Shown: positions 12,912-23,935 of the stretch, piece after piece
Position numbering within the stretch: the stretch's first letter is position 1
How the letters are laid out: the number at the start of each line of letters is the position of its first letter
Notes under the pieces: model-generated
Told to the model about the DNA's origin: nothing
The model's input: the letters and a program-made list of their open reading frames with translations, nothing else
Database searches by the model: none
Position numbers and translations under genes: made by a program
From: Arthrobacter crystallopoietes
GTDB taxonomy: Bacteria; Actinomycetota; Actinomycetes; Actinomycetales; Micrococcaceae
Length of the DNA: 64,000 nt
Direction: 5' to 3'
Assembly: GCF_002849715.1 (NCBI RefSeq)
Contig: NZ_CP018863.1
Span: 3,658,001-3,722,000, forward strand

Positions 12912-13895
12912 ATGTTGATTGACGGTTATGACGCTCTGCTCTGCGACTTGGACGGGGTGGTTTACGCCGGTGCCGGTGCCATAGCAGGAGCCACTGAGGC
13001 TCTTGACCGGTTGCCGGCGGCCGGCGTCAGACTGGGCTATATCACCAACAACGCTTCCCGGTCTTCCGAGCAGGTTGCGGCCCATCTTCGGGAACTGGGT
13101 GCGCCGGCGCGGGCCGACCAGGTGTTTGGTTCCGCCCGTGCCGGCGCCGCGCTGCTGGCAAAGCATGTGGCGCCGGGAGCCAAAGTCCTGGTGACCGGCA
13201 GCCGGACCCTGGTCCACGAGATTGAAGCCTTGGGCTTTGTCCCCGTGGACTCGGCTGACCAGCAGCCCGATGCTGTCATCCAGGGCTTTGATCCTGCGGT
13301 GAGCTGGCTGGATCTGGCAGAGGCATCGTATGCCATAGCGGCTGGTGCATTCTGGGTAGCCACCAATACGGACCTGACGATTCCCCGCGCCGAGGGGATA
13401 GCACCGGGCAACGGTTCGTTGGTGGCTGCCGTCCAAACAGCCACGGGGGCGACGCCGCTGGTGGCGGGTAAGCCGGAGGCGGCTTTATTTACGACGGCGG
13501 CGGAAAGCCTCCAGGCGAAGACACCGCTTGTTGTCGGAGACCGTTTGGACACCGACATCCTTGGCGGCAATAACGCGGGCATGCATACGGCGGCGGTGCT
13601 GACCGGCGTCGATACCGTGGAAACGATCCTCGCCGCCCGCACAGCCGAACGGCCGCGCTACCTGCTGGCTAACTTGGGCGATCTGTACCAGCCGTATCCG
13701 CAGGTAACTTCTGCCGACGGGATTTTCACTTGCGGCCGCTCGAGCGCTACGGTCGAGAACGGCGTTGTCCGTTATAGCGGTGACCGCAACGAGCTCGACA
13801 CCTGGCGGGCAGCCTGCGCCGCATGGTGGAAGGCCCATCCCGAAACGGCAGCCGCGTATATGCCGGAACTGGCTGAGCATGCGTCGATAGACTGA
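12912..13895 (+). CDS. HAD superfamily hydrolase, class IIA (NagD/PGPase-like)
   Basis: This 327-aa cytoplasmic phosphatase has the HAD motif I DLDGVVYAG at residues 12-20 (nucleophile D12, general acid D14), motif II TNNASRS, and motif III/IV VVGDRLDTDILGG. The class IIA cap lies between motifs II and III. Family members dephosphorylate small phosphorylated metabolites such as glycerol-3-phosphate or phosphoglycolate; the substrate cannot be read from sequence. It starts four bases after the previous stop. The preceding in-frame codons extend into the neighbouring gene and are not used. It occupies the position of Rv1692, reported as a glycerol-3-phosphate phosphatase. Confidence 0.88.
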   Translation: MLIDGYDALLCDLDGVVYAGAGAIAGATEALDRLPAAGVRLGYITNNASRSSEQVAAHLRELGAPARADQVFGSARAGAALLAKHVAPGAKVLVTGSRTLVHEIEALGFVPVDSADQQPDAVIQGFDPAVSWLDLAEASYAIAAGAFWVATNTDLTIPRAEGIAPGNGSLVAAVQTATGATPLVAGKPEAALFTTAAESLQAKTPLVVGDRLDTDILGGNNAGMHTAAVLTGVDTVETILAARTAERPRYLLANLGDLYQPYPQVTSADGIFTCGRSSATVENGVVRYSGDRNELDTWRAACAAWWKAHPETAAAYMPELAEHASID

Positions 13896-13939
13896 GGCAG
13901 GCCGGGCGAACAACCCCTGATGGTGGAAGGAACTGACCG

Positions 13940-14161
13940 ATGGATCCGATGATTGACCCGATCACTTCCGCTGGACAGCCGGTGCAGGAGTCAGCCGTTA
14001 CGCAGTGGCCGGTCTCCGTTGTGTCCACCGAGGATGAGAGCGTGGATGAAATCATCGAGCCGTTGACTTCGCTGCCGCACGTCCCGGTAACCGAACATGC
14101 TGCCGTCTTCACCTACATGCATGATGGCCTGCTGGCTGATCTGGATGCTGGAGCAGACTGA
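13940..14161 (+). CDS. Conserved-position small acidic protein (Rv1693-like)
   Basis: The 73-aa protein is acidic, with no membrane segment or cysteine. A GGTGGAAGGA site stands before the ATG. It lies between the HAD phosphatase and tlyA, where M. tuberculosis carries the equally small Rv1693. The C-terminal part (HAAVFTYMHDGLLADLDAG) looks like a short amphipathic helix. No function is known to me. The good ribosome binding site and tight spacing (45 bases after HAD, 7 before tlyA) support real translation. Confidence 0.7.
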   Translation: MDPMIDPITSAGQPVQESAVTQWPVSVVSTEDESVDEIIEPLTSLPHVPVTEHAAVFTYMHDGLLADLDAGAD

Positions 14162-14168
14162 GGCAGGA

Positions 14169-15023
14169 ATGACGAGACTCGATCAGGAACTGGTAGCCCG
14201 CGGGCTGGCACGGTCCCGGACCCATGCCGCAAAGCTTATCTCCGCCGGCTTGGTGAGCCGCGGGGGGAACGTTGTACGGAAGGCCTCCGCCGCTGTGGCA
14301 GCCGACGACCAGCTGGAGGTGGCCACAGGGGCTGAGCCTGAATACGTCAGCCGGGCCGGGCACAAACTGGCCGGCGCGCTGCGTGCCTTCCCGGCGGTAG
14401 ACCCCGGGGGCCGCCGATGCCTGGACGCCGGGGCGTCTACCGGCGGCTTCACCCAGGTGCTCCTTGAAGCGGGCGCGCGGGAGGTAGCCGCTGTCGACGT
14501 CGGCCATGGTCAAATGGTGCCGCAACTAAGCGCCGATGAGCGGGTCCATCTCTTCGAGGGCGTGAACGCCCGGTATCTCGACAGTGCCGCTATCGGCGGA
14601 CCGGTCTCGCTGACGGTCGCGGATCTGTCCTTCATCTCGCTGACCTTGGTGATGGCGGCCCTCAGCGCGGCCACTGAGCCCGACGGCGACATGGTGCTGA
14701 TGGTGAAGCCGCAATTCGAGGTGGGGCGTGAGTCATTGGCGAGCACCGGCGTCGTCAGTTCGGAAGCCGAACGGCGGCGGGCGGTGGAAAAGGTGGTGCG
14801 CAGCGGGCTGGAGCACGGACTGCACATCAAGGGGCTGGCCCGCAGTCCGCTGCCGGGCCAGGACGGTAATGTGGAATTCTTCCTGTGGATGAAGGTGCCC
14901 GCCATGCGGGCCCCGGCTAGGATCGGAACGGAGCTTGATGCCGCCGTCCGCCACGCCATGGAACAGTATCCGGAACCGCCGGATGCGGAACAGCCCAACG
15001 AACTACCGGGAGTAAACGCATGA
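14169..15023 (+). CDS. tlyA: TlyA family rRNA 2'-O-methyltransferase
   Basis: The 284-aa product has an N-terminal S4 RNA-binding domain (residues about 3-60, LDQELVARGLARSRTHAAKL) and a FtsJ/RrmJ-type methyltransferase domain with SAM motif DAGASTGGFT, DVGHGQ, ADLSFISL and KPQFE. Mycobacterial TlyA methylates C1409 of 16S and C1920 of 23S rRNA and conditions capreomycin susceptibility. The N-terminus lacks the basic ARRA lead-in of the M. tuberculosis protein, which recalls the TlyA(I) group that modifies only C1920. Its stop overlaps the nadK start (ATGA). The host 16S has A at 1409, so 23S is the likelier target. Confidence 0.93.
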   Translation: MTRLDQELVARGLARSRTHAAKLISAGLVSRGGNVVRKASAAVAADDQLEVATGAEPEYVSRAGHKLAGALRAFPAVDPGGRRCLDAGASTGGFTQVLLEAGAREVAAVDVGHGQMVPQLSADERVHLFEGVNARYLDSAAIGGPVSLTVADLSFISLTLVMAALSAATEPDGDMVLMVKPQFEVGRESLASTGVVSSEAERRRAVEKVVRSGLEHGLHIKGLARSPLPGQDGNVEFFLWMKVPAMRAPARIGTELDAAVRHAMEQYPEPPDAEQPNELPGVNA

Positions 15024-16012
15024 GCAGACGGATTCTGGTTCTGGCCCACACCGGGCGCCACGACGCCCTGGCCGCCGCCCAGGAAACGTGCGCCCAGCTC
15101 CATGCCTCCGGGCTGGTTCCCGTGATGCGGCGCAAGGAAGCGGAACACATCCGACAGGTCTATTCGCACCTGGCCGCTCCGCTCGAGATCCTGGACGAAG
15201 ACGTGAAGCTCAAGGACGTGGACCTGGGCATGGTGCTTGGCGGGGACGGTACCATTCTGCGTTCCGCCGAACTGGTCCGGGACTCCGATGTGCCCCTGCT
15301 GGGCGTCAACCTGGGTCACGTGGGCTTCCTTGCGGAAAGCGAACGTGCGGATCTTGCCCAAACCGTCCATTGGGTGGTGGAGCGCCAGTACACCGTTGAA
15401 GAACGCATGACCATCGATGTGCAGGTCTGGCTGGACAAACGCAAGATCGGCCACACCTGGGCGCTGAACGAGGCCACCGTGGAAAAGGGTGACCGCCAGC
15501 GGATGGTCGAGGTCGTCGTCGAAGTCGACGCGCTGCCCATCAGCTCCTTCGGCTGCGACGGGGTGGTGATGGCCACGCCCACCGGTTCGACGGCGTACGG
15601 ATTCTCGGCCGGAGGGCCGGTGGTCTGGCCGGAGGTGGAGGCCCTGCTGATGGTGCCGATCAGTGCGCATGCGCTGTTCGCCAAACCGCTGGTGGTGGCC
15701 CCGGACTCGGTCATGGCCGTGGAATTGCTGAACCGCACGGATGCCAATGGCGTGCTCTGGTGCGACGGCAGGCGCAGCCTCGATCTGCCGCCCGGTTCCC
15801 GCGTCGAGGTAACGCGCTCGGACAAGCCGGTCCGGTTGGCCAGGACCCGGCGCACCCCCTTCGCCGAACGGCTGGTACGCAAGTTCGAGTTGCCGACCAA
15901 GGGCTGGCGCGGTCCGATCAGTGCAGACGAGGCACAGCCGCAGACAACGCCGCTGGATACCATCCGGACGGTCGAGCCGCACCACACCCCGCCCGAGGAG
16001 GAGCGTCGATGA
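15020..16012 (+). CDS. nadK: NAD kinase
   Basis: It phosphorylates NAD+ to NADP+ with ATP or polyphosphate. The 330-aa product carries the family motif GGDGTILR near residue 74 and the conserved TPTGSTAYGFSAGGPVV segment near 193-209. Length is slightly above the usual 300 because of a Pro/Thr-rich C-terminal tail. The start overlaps the tlyA stop by 4 bases and the stop overlaps the recN start by 4, so translation of the three genes is probably coupled. Confidence 0.95.
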   Translation: MSRRILVLAHTGRHDALAAAQETCAQLHASGLVPVMRRKEAEHIRQVYSHLAAPLEILDEDVKLKDVDLGMVLGGDGTILRSAELVRDSDVPLLGVNLGHVGFLAESERADLAQTVHWVVERQYTVEERMTIDVQVWLDKRKIGHTWALNEATVEKGDRQRMVEVVVEVDALPISSFGCDGVVMATPTGSTAYGFSAGGPVVWPEVEALLMVPISAHALFAKPLVVAPDSVMAVELLNRTDANGVLWCDGRRSLDLPPGSRVEVTRSDKPVRLARTRRTPFAERLVRKFELPTKGWRGPISADEAQPQTTPLDTIRTVEPHHTPPEEERR

Positions 16013-17733
16013 TTGAAGAAATCAGAATCAGCAACCTCGGTGTCATTACCGAGGCGGTGTTGCCGCTAGGCCCCGGGCTATCCGTGGTCACGGGTGAAAC
16101 CGGCGCCGGAAAGACCATGGTGGTGACCGCGCTGGGCCTGCTGCTCGGTGCGCGTTCGGATGCCGGCGCGGTACGCACCGGTGCTTCGTCCGCCGTAGCC
16201 GAGGCCGTGGTCCGGCTCGCTCCGGACAGTCCCGCCATCGCCCGCGCGCAGGATGCCGGCGCCGACGTTGAAGAGTACGAGGGCGAAGCGGAGTTGATGC
16301 TGGCCCGTACCGTAAATGCTGACGGCCGCAGCCGGGCGCATGTCGGCGGACGTTCGGCACCGGTAGGTGCCCTGGCTGAAATCGGTGAACAGCTGGTGGC
16401 GGTCCATGGGCAGTCCGAGCAGTTGCGGCTGAAGAGCCAGAGCGCCCAACGGGAGGCCCTGGACAAGTTCGGCGGGCCCAAGCTGGCCAAGGCGCTGGCG
16501 GCGTTCCGCCAGTCCTACGACCGTTGGCGGCAGGCGACGGCGGAACTGCAGTCGCTGCGGACCGAGGCCCGTGAACGGCTGCGCGAAGCGGAGTCATTGC
16601 AGCTGGCGCTGGAGGAAATCGACGGCATCGACCCGCAGCCGGGCGAGGACCTGGTGCTCAAGGCGGAGGCCACCAAGCTGGCTAACGTAGAGCAGTTGCG
16701 CGCGGCAGCACAGCTGGCGCACCAGGCGCTGATCGCAGAGGAATTCGCCGACGCCGGCGACGCCACATCACTGGTGGACGCGGCGAAACGATCCTTGGAA
16801 CAGGTCCAGGCCGATGACCCGGAACTGGGCAAGGCCGCAGGCCGGCTCGCAGAGGTCGGCTACATCCTGGCCGACGTCGCGGCCGATCTGGCCAGCTACT
16901 CCGCATCGCTGGACAACGAAGGCCCCGAACGACTGGCCGAGCTTGAAGCGCGCCGAGCCAGCCTCGCCGGACTGGTGCGCAAGTATGCACCGAGCATCGA
17001 TGAGGTGCTGGACTGGAGCGCAACCGCCCGCCAGCGCCTGGAAGAGCTGACGGACGATTCCAGCCGGATCGAGGCACTGGAAGCGGAAATCGCGGCGCTC
17101 GATACCGAACTCACCGAAACCGCCGGCAAGATCACCGCCATGCGCGGCAAGGCCGGCAGCGAACTCGGCCGTAAGGTGGGCAAGGAGCTGGCGGCACTGG
17201 CCATGCCGGACGCCGAACTGCACATCCAGCTCGAGCCCGCCGAGGAGCTGGGACCGCACGGGGCGGACAACATCGCGTTCCTGCTGAAGCCGCACCCGGG
17301 CGCACCGCCGCGTCCGCTGGGCAAGGGCGCCTCCGGCGGTGAGCTCTCCCGGGTCATGCTCGCCATCGAAGTAGTGCTGGCCGCGGTTGACCCGGTGCCG
17401 ACGTTTGTCTTCGACGAGGTTGATTCCGGCGTCGGCGGTAAAGCAGCGGTGGAGATCGGGCGCCGGCTCGCGATGCTGGCCAAGTACGTCCAGGTCATCG
17501 TGGTCACCCATCTGCCGCAGGTTGCCGCGTTCGCCGACCAGCACATCCGGGTCTACAAGACCTCGGCAGCCGCGGCCAAGAATTCCGAAGGCGTGACGGC
17601 CAGCGACGTCACCTTGCTCTCGGATGAAGAGCGGGTGACGGAGCTTGCCCGGATGCTGGCCGGCCAGGAGGAATCCGAACTCGCCCGTGCCCATGCACAG
17701 GAGCTGATCGAAGGGGCCAAAGAAGGCCGCTAA
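16009..17733 (+). CDS. recN: DNA repair protein RecN
   Basis: RecN is an SMC-like ATPase that acts early in recombinational repair of double-strand breaks. The 574-aa product shows Walker A GETGAGKT at residues 29-36, long coiled-coil arms (about 155-390), the ABC signature KGASGGELSRVMLA, and Walker B TFVFDEVDSGVGG. The ATG at 16009 follows GAGGAG and overlaps the nadK stop. In mycobacteria two septation genes (Rv1697-Rv1698) follow recN, but here pyrG comes directly. Confidence 0.95.
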   Translation: MIEEIRISNLGVITEAVLPLGPGLSVVTGETGAGKTMVVTALGLLLGARSDAGAVRTGASSAVAEAVVRLAPDSPAIARAQDAGADVEEYEGEAELMLARTVNADGRSRAHVGGRSAPVGALAEIGEQLVAVHGQSEQLRLKSQSAQREALDKFGGPKLAKALAAFRQSYDRWRQATAELQSLRTEARERLREAESLQLALEEIDGIDPQPGEDLVLKAEATKLANVEQLRAAAQLAHQALIAEEFADAGDATSLVDAAKRSLEQVQADDPELGKAAGRLAEVGYILADVAADLASYSASLDNEGPERLAELEARRASLAGLVRKYAPSIDEVLDWSATARQRLEELTDDSSRIEALEAEIAALDTELTETAGKITAMRGKAGSELGRKVGKELAALAMPDAELHIQLEPAEELGPHGADNIAFLLKPHPGAPPRPLGKGASGGELSRVMLAIEVVLAAVDPVPTFVFDEVDSGVGGKAAVEIGRRLAMLAKYVQVIVVTHLPQVAAFADQHIRVYKTSAAAAKNSEGVTASDVTLLSDEERVTELARMLAGQEESELARAHAQELIEGAKEGR

Positions 17734-17761
17734 GCTGTACGATCGGCTGGAGGAACAGACT

Positions 17762-17787
17762 CCCACCGCCGCGATAGTGGCGGCGGG
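17762..17787 (+). terminator. GC-rich hairpin between recN and pyrG
   Basis: An imperfect hairpin of about 11 base pairs (CCCACCGCCGC with GTGGCGGCGGG) lies 28 bases after recN. There is no T-tract, so efficient intrinsic termination is doubtful. Confidence 0.35.
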
Positions 17788-17794
17788 AAGCTGA

Positions 17795-19564
<1,770 letters not shown>

Positions 19565-19566
19565 CC

Positions 19567-20250
19567 ATGTCCGCTGCCGGTCCGAAGGTGTTTGCCGACC
19601 AGCCTGATCCGCGCACGCTTGTTGCTTCCGAGACGCTGTACGAGGGCCGGATCTGGAACGTCGTCAGCGATACCTTCAGCCTCACCGGCGACGCCGAGGA
19701 CGTCCTGGTCCGCGACTACATTGCCCACCCGGGCGCGGTAGCCGTGGTGGCCATGGACGACCACGGCCGCATCCTGCTCCTGAAGCAGTACCGGCAGCCG
19801 GTCCGGATGTCCCTGTGGGAGATCCCGGCCGGCCTGCTGGATGTCGAGGGCGAGGACTTTGTGGTTGCGGCTGCCCGGGAGCTGGCCGAGGAAGCGGACC
19901 TCGCGGCCGGCCGCTGGGACGTGCTGGTGGATTTCTTCAATTCACCGGGCTCGTCGAGCGAAGCCATCCGCATCTACCTGGCCCGAGACCTGACTGAAGT
20001 GCCCGAAGCCGACCTGCACACACGGACGGACGAAGAAGCAGAAATCGAGCACCTGTGGGTGGATCTCGACGACGCCGTCCAGGCTGTGATGGCAGGGCGC
20101 CTGCACAATCCGTCGGCCGTGGCGGGCGTACTGGCTGCCGCCGAAGCGTCACGGCGCGGGTTTGAAGCGCTCCGTCCGGCCGACGCACCCTGGCCGGAGC
20201 ATCCCTCGCAGCGGCACCGCCCGGCGCCGGCCGCCGGGACGGGGCAGTGA
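19567..20250 (+). CDS. NUDIX hydrolase, ADP-ribose pyrophosphatase type (Rv1700-like)
   Basis: The 227-aa protein has a central NUDIX fold with the motif running from GLLDVEGED to RELAEEADL around residues 89-111, preceded by RILLLKQYRQPV, the arrangement of ADP-ribose pyrophosphatases. These cleave ADP-ribose to AMP and ribose-5-phosphate. The final glycine of the classical NUDIX box is replaced (EEADL), as in several actinobacterial members. It starts two bases after pyrG and ends six bases before xerD, in the same order as Rv1699-Rv1700-Rv1701. Confidence 0.88.
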   Translation: MSAAGPKVFADQPDPRTLVASETLYEGRIWNVVSDTFSLTGDAEDVLVRDYIAHPGAVAVVAMDDHGRILLLKQYRQPVRMSLWEIPAGLLDVEGEDFVVAAARELAEEADLAAGRWDVLVDFFNSPGSSSEAIRIYLARDLTEVPEADLHTRTDEEAEIEHLWVDLDDAVQAVMAGRLHNPSAVAGVLAAAEASRRGFEALRPADAPWPEHPSQRHRPAPAAGTGQ

Positions 20251-20256
20251 GTTTGT

Positions 20257-21237
20257 ATGGCCGGAAGCGTGCAGGCCGCCACCACGGCCGGTGATCAAGG
20301 AACGACGGCGCTGGGCAGAGCCATATCGGACTACCTGCAGCACATGGCCGTTGAACGCGGCCTGGCGGCCAATACGGTGGCCGCCTACCGCCGGGACCTG
20401 AAGCGGTACCAGCACTTCCTGGAACAGCGGTCGGTCGATGATCCGGCGAAGATCAGCCGGCATGACGTCACTGCGTTCGCGCAGGTTCTCTCCGATGGAT
20501 CGGACGGCGCGTCGGCCCTAAGCGTCCGTTCCGCGGCTCGGACCATCGTCGCGGTGCGCGGCCTGCACAAGTTCTGGAGCCTGGAGGGAATCAGCGCCAC
20601 GGATCCGGCCACCGACGTCCACCCGCCGATGCCGGGTAAACGCCTGCCCAAGGCCATCTCGGTCGGCGAAGTTACCCGGATTCTGGAAGCGGTCAGCACC
20701 GAAACGCCCACCGGCCAGCGCGACCGGGCGCTGCTCGAATTCCTCTACTCAACCGGCGCGCGCATCAGCGAGGCGGTCGGCCTCGACGTCGATGACGTGA
20801 GTGTCGAAACCATCGACGAGGGCCCCGTCGTCGTACGCCTGCTGGGCAAGGGTTCCAAGGAGCGGCTGGTACCGCTGGGGTCCTATGCTGCCAAAGCCGT
20901 TGACGACTATCTGGTGCGCGCCCGGCCGGGCATCGTTGCCAAAGGCCGCGGCACGCCCGCGCTTTTCTTGAACGCCCGTGGCGGCCGGCTGAGCCGCCAG
21001 AGCGCCTGGACCATCCTGAAGACGGCGGCTGAGAAGGCCGCCATTGGCAGGGACGTCTCACCGCACACGCTGCGGCATTCGTTTGCAACCCACCTGCTTG
21101 AAGGCGGCGCGGATGTGCGCGTGGTGCAGGAACTGCTGGGCCACGCGTCGGTCACCACCACGCAGGTGTACACGCTGGTCAACGCAGACACGTTGCGCGA
21201 GGTTTACGCCGCCGCCCATCCACGGGCGCTGGGCTAG
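20257..21237 (+). CDS. xerD: Tyrosine recombinase XerD
   Basis: XerD resolves chromosome dimers at dif together with XerC and FtsK. The 326-aa product has an N-terminal SAM-like core-binding domain (about 20-110) and a catalytic domain with R169, the K in GKGSK (198), H270, R273, H296 and nucleophile Y305, all present. Position after the ADP-ribose pyrophosphatase matches actinobacterial xerD. The N-terminus is about 20 residues longer than in E. coli. An internal ATG at 20344 could also serve, but 20257 fits the short intergenic gap. Confidence 0.93.
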   Translation: MAGSVQAATTAGDQGTTALGRAISDYLQHMAVERGLAANTVAAYRRDLKRYQHFLEQRSVDDPAKISRHDVTAFAQVLSDGSDGASALSVRSAARTIVAVRGLHKFWSLEGISATDPATDVHPPMPGKRLPKAISVGEVTRILEAVSTETPTGQRDRALLEFLYSTGARISEAVGLDVDDVSVETIDEGPVVVRLLGKGSKERLVPLGSYAAKAVDDYLVRARPGIVAKGRGTPALFLNARGGRLSRQSAWTILKTAAEKAAIGRDVSPHTLRHSFATHLLEGGADVRVVQELLGHASVTTTQVYTLVNADTLREVYAAAHPRALG

Positions 21238-21263
21238 TACGGCAAGCCGTACGTTGGGAAGGA

Positions 21264-21275
21264 TAGACTCGGCTC
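21264..21275 (+). promoter_or_regulatory. -10 element of a probable leaderless MutT-like gene
   Basis: TAGACT at 21264-21269 lies six bases before ATG 21276. A GGGAAGGA stretch lies 11 bases or more upstream, too far for an optimal ribosome binding site. Confidence 0.4.
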
Positions 21276-21764
21276 ATGACTGACGTGGCCGTGGCTCTGT
21301 GCTTCCTGGTGCAGGAAAAGGACGGCGGACTTGCGGTACTGCTGGGCCACAAGAAGTCCGGTTTCGGTACCGGCAAGGTCGTCGGGGTCGGCGGCAAACT
21401 CGAGCCGGGGGAGACCGCGCCGGAGGCCGCCTGCCGCGAGGTTATGGAAGAGACAGGCGTGAGGGTCCGGCAGGAGGACCTGGAACCTGCGGGACGGATC
21501 CTGTTCGACTTTCCGTCGCAGCCGCTCTGGAACATGGATGCAGCGCTATTCGTCGCGCGCCGCTGGTCCGGCGAACCGGCAGAATCCGAGGAGATAATGC
21601 CGGAATGGTTCGGGCTGGACGCGCTGCCGCTGGCGCTCATGTGGCACGACGCCGGCACATGGCTGCCCATGGCACTCACCGGGGCGATGCCCAACTTCCG
21701 CATCGTGCTCAACGACGACAATGAAACCGCGGCAAGGTTCGATCCGCTGGAGCCGCTCCCGTAA
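21276..21764 (+). CDS. NUDIX hydrolase, MutT/MTH1-like (8-oxo-dGTP diphosphatase type)
   Basis: The 162-aa protein carries a textbook NUDIX box (GGKLEPGETAPEAACREV then MEETGV, residues about 43-66). The sequence around it (KKSGFGTGKVVGVGGKLEPGE, then WNMDAALFVARRW) resembles the MTH1 group that removes oxidised purine nucleotides from the pool. It follows xerD by 38 bases with its own -10 element. Substrate is inferred from subfamily resemblance only. Confidence 0.85.
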   Translation: MTDVAVALCFLVQEKDGGLAVLLGHKKSGFGTGKVVGVGGKLEPGETAPEAACREVMEETGVRVRQEDLEPAGRILFDFPSQPLWNMDAALFVARRWSGEPAESEEIMPEWFGLDALPLALMWHDAGTWLPMALTGAMPNFRIVLNDDNETAARFDPLEPLP

Positions 21765-21800
21765 AGCCGGCGCTCTGCAGCAAGCCATGGAACTACCCGC

Positions 21801-21842
21801 AACGCAGGATGCCCGCCGTACTTCCGGCGGGCATCCTGCGTT
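21801..21842. terminator. Bidirectional terminator between the MutT-like gene and prpC
   Basis: A perfect 17-base stem (21801-21817 with 21826-21842) closes an 8-base loop between convergent genes. The stem starts AA and ends TT, so it can serve both strands. Confidence 0.85.
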
Positions 21843-21856
21843 ACGGCTGTTATCGG

Positions 21857-22999
21857 TCAGAGCGAACGCTGGTCCGGTCCGTTGTACTCGCTCAGCGGAC
21901 GGATCAGGGAGTTGGCTTCACGCTGCTCCATGATGTGTGCCGTCCACCCGGTGATGCGGGCGGCGACGAACAGCGGAGTGAACGTCTGCGTGTCGAAGCC
22001 CATCAGGTGGTACGTCGGTCCGGCCGGATAGTCCAGGTTGGGCTTGATGTTCTTCTTCTCGGCCATGGCCGATTCCAGCGCCGTGTACAACTCGGCCAGG
22101 TCCGGCCTGTTGTAGTAGGCGATCATCTTGTCCAGGGCCGCTTTCATGGTCGGGACACGCGAATCACCCTTCTTGTAGACACGGTGTCCGAACCCCATGA
22201 TCTTCTTTTTGGTGGCCAAGGCGTCCTCCAGCCATGCCTGCGCGCGCCGGGTGATGTCGCCGCCTTCGGTGCCGATCTCTTCGAAGGTATCCATGACCGC
22301 CTCATTGGCGCCGCCGTGGAGCGGGCCCTTGAGCGCGCCGATGGCCCCGGTGACCGCGGAATGAAGATCGGCCAGGGTCGAGGTGATGACGCGCGCCGTG
22401 AACGTCGAGGCGTTGAACGAGTGCTCTGCGTAGAGGATCATCGAGACGTTGAAGGCCTCGATCACCTCGGGGGCGGCTTCCTCGCCGAAGGTCATGTAGA
22501 GGAAGTTGGCCGAGTAGTCCAGATCTTCGCGGGGCTCGACGACGTCCTGGCCGCGACGGCGGCGCTGGTCATAGGCAACCACGGCGGGGAATGCGGCGAA
22601 GAGGTCCTTGGCCTTGGCCAGGTTGGCTTCCGGCGACGAGTCCTCCGAGCGCGGATGCCGTGCCCCGATGACGCTCGCCGCCGTCCGGCACACGTCCATG
22701 GGGTGGGACGAAGTGGGCAGCGTATCGATGACGGACTTGACCACCGGGTCCAGCGCCCGCCCGGAGCGCTCGTGGGCAGTGAACTCCGCCAGCTCCGCGT
22801 TGGTAGGAAGTTCACCGTGCCAGAGCAGATACGCGACCTGCTCGAAACTGCACTGGGCTGCCAGATCCTGGACCGGATAACCGCGGTAGAGCAGGGAGTT
22901 GGTCTCCGCGTTGACTTTGGAAATGCGGGTGGTGTCGGCGACGACGCCGGCAAGTCCCTTGTGGATCTGCGGTGCTTCTGTGGTTGCTTCGCTGGTCAT
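21857..22999 (-). CDS. prpC: 2-methylcitrate synthase
   Basis: It condenses propionyl-CoA with oxaloacetate in the 2-methylcitrate cycle. The 380-aa protein is a short type I citrate synthase with LLWHGELPT, GPLHGGANEAVM and GFGHRVYKKGDSR, which contain the catalytic His residues, and D in the later FVAARITGW region context. Linkage to prpB and prpD makes methylcitrate synthase far likelier than housekeeping citrate synthase, though this family often accepts acetyl-CoA too. It is last in the minus-strand order gntR-prpD-prpB-prpC, 30 bases after prpB. Confidence 0.93.
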   Translation of the reverse strand: MTSEATTEAPQIHKGLAGVVADTTRISKVNAETNSLLYRGYPVQDLAAQCSFEQVAYLLWHGELPTNAELAEFTAHERSGRALDPVVKSVIDTLPTSSHPMDVCRTAASVIGARHPRSEDSSPEANLAKAKDLFAAFPAVVAYDQRRRRGQDVVEPREDLDYSANFLYMTFGEEAAPEVIEAFNVSMILYAEHSFNASTFTARVITSTLADLHSAVTGAIGALKGPLHGGANEAVMDTFEEIGTEGGDITRRAQAWLEDALATKKKIMGFGHRVYKKGDSRVPTMKAALDKMIAYYNRPDLAELYTALESAMAEKKNIKPNLDYPAGPTYHLMGFDTQTFTPLFVAARITGWTAHIMEQREANSLIRPLSEYNGPDQRSL

Positions 23000-23029
23000 A
23001 GCGACTCCTTTATCAAGACAGCGATGCCG

Positions 23030-23935
23030 TCAGTGTTGTCCGGGTACCTGGAAGTTGAAGACCGAAGTGTCGAAGTGGTTATAAGCTTCATAATCCACCA
23101 ATTCGTACAAACGTGCACGGGTCAGCATGTTTTCCACGTCGGTTTGCTGCGATCCCTTGGCCTTGATGGTGTCCAGGGTGCGTTCCGTGGCGCCCATCGC
23201 GCTGCGCAGCAGAGTGACGGGATAGATGACAATGTTGACGCCGGCAGAGGCTAGTTGCTCGGTGGTGAACAGTTCGCTCTTGCCGAATTCGGTCATGTTT
23301 GCCAGCACCGGTACGTCCACCGCGTCGCGGATGGCCTGGAACTCCTCGAGGTTGCGCATCGCTTCGGGGAAGATGGCGTCGGCACCGGCATCCACCAGGG
23401 CCTTGGCACGGTCCTGCGCTGCCTCGATGCCGTCCACGGCCCGGATATCGGTCCGGGCCATGATCAGGAAGTTCGGATCGCGGCGCGCATCGGCCGCAGC
23501 GCGGATGCGCTTGGTGGCCGTCTCCAGATCCACTACATTCTTGCCGTCGAGGTGGCCGCAGCGCTTCGGATTGAACTGGTCCTCGATGTGGCAACCGGCC
23601 AGCCCGGCGTTTTCCAGTTCCTGGATGCTGCGGGCCACGTTCATGGGCTCGCCGAAGCCGGTGTCGGCGTCCACGATCGCCGGCAGCTCGGTCATCCGGG
23701 CGATCTGTCCTGCCCGGGTAGCCACTTCGGTCAGTGTGGTCAGCCCGATATCGGGCAGGCCCAGGTCATTGGCCAGAACGGCGCCGGAAATGTAGACGCC
23801 GTTGAAGCCCTTCTCCTCGATCAGCCGTGCGGACAGCGGGTTGAAAGCGCCGGGAAACTGCTGGATGGTGCCCGAGGCCAGGCCTTCGCGCAGCGCTACC
23901 CGCTTCTGCTCGGGGGTGGTTTTCGCGTACAGCAT
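23030..23935 (-). CDS. prpB: 2-methylisocitrate lyase
   Basis: It splits 2-methylisocitrate into pyruvate and succinate. The 301-aa product belongs to the isocitrate lyase/PEP mutase superfamily and shows the KRCGH catalytic loop at residues 124-128 and the metal-binding VDADTGFGE at 88-96. The start codon abuts the prpD stop with no gap, so translation is probably coupled. Confidence 0.95.
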   Translation of the reverse strand: MLYAKTTPEQKRVALREGLASGTIQQFPGAFNPLSARLIEEKGFNGVYISGAVLANDLGLPDIGLTTLTEVATRAGQIARMTELPAIVDADTGFGEPMNVARSIQELENAGLAGCHIEDQFNPKRCGHLDGKNVVDLETATKRIRAAADARRDPNFLIMARTDIRAVDGIEAAQDRAKALVDAGADAIFPEAMRNLEEFQAIRDAVDVPVLANMTEFGKSELFTTEQLASAGVNIVIYPVTLLRSAMGATERTLDTIKAKGSQQTDVENMLTRARLYELVDYEAYNHFDTSVFNFQVPGQH

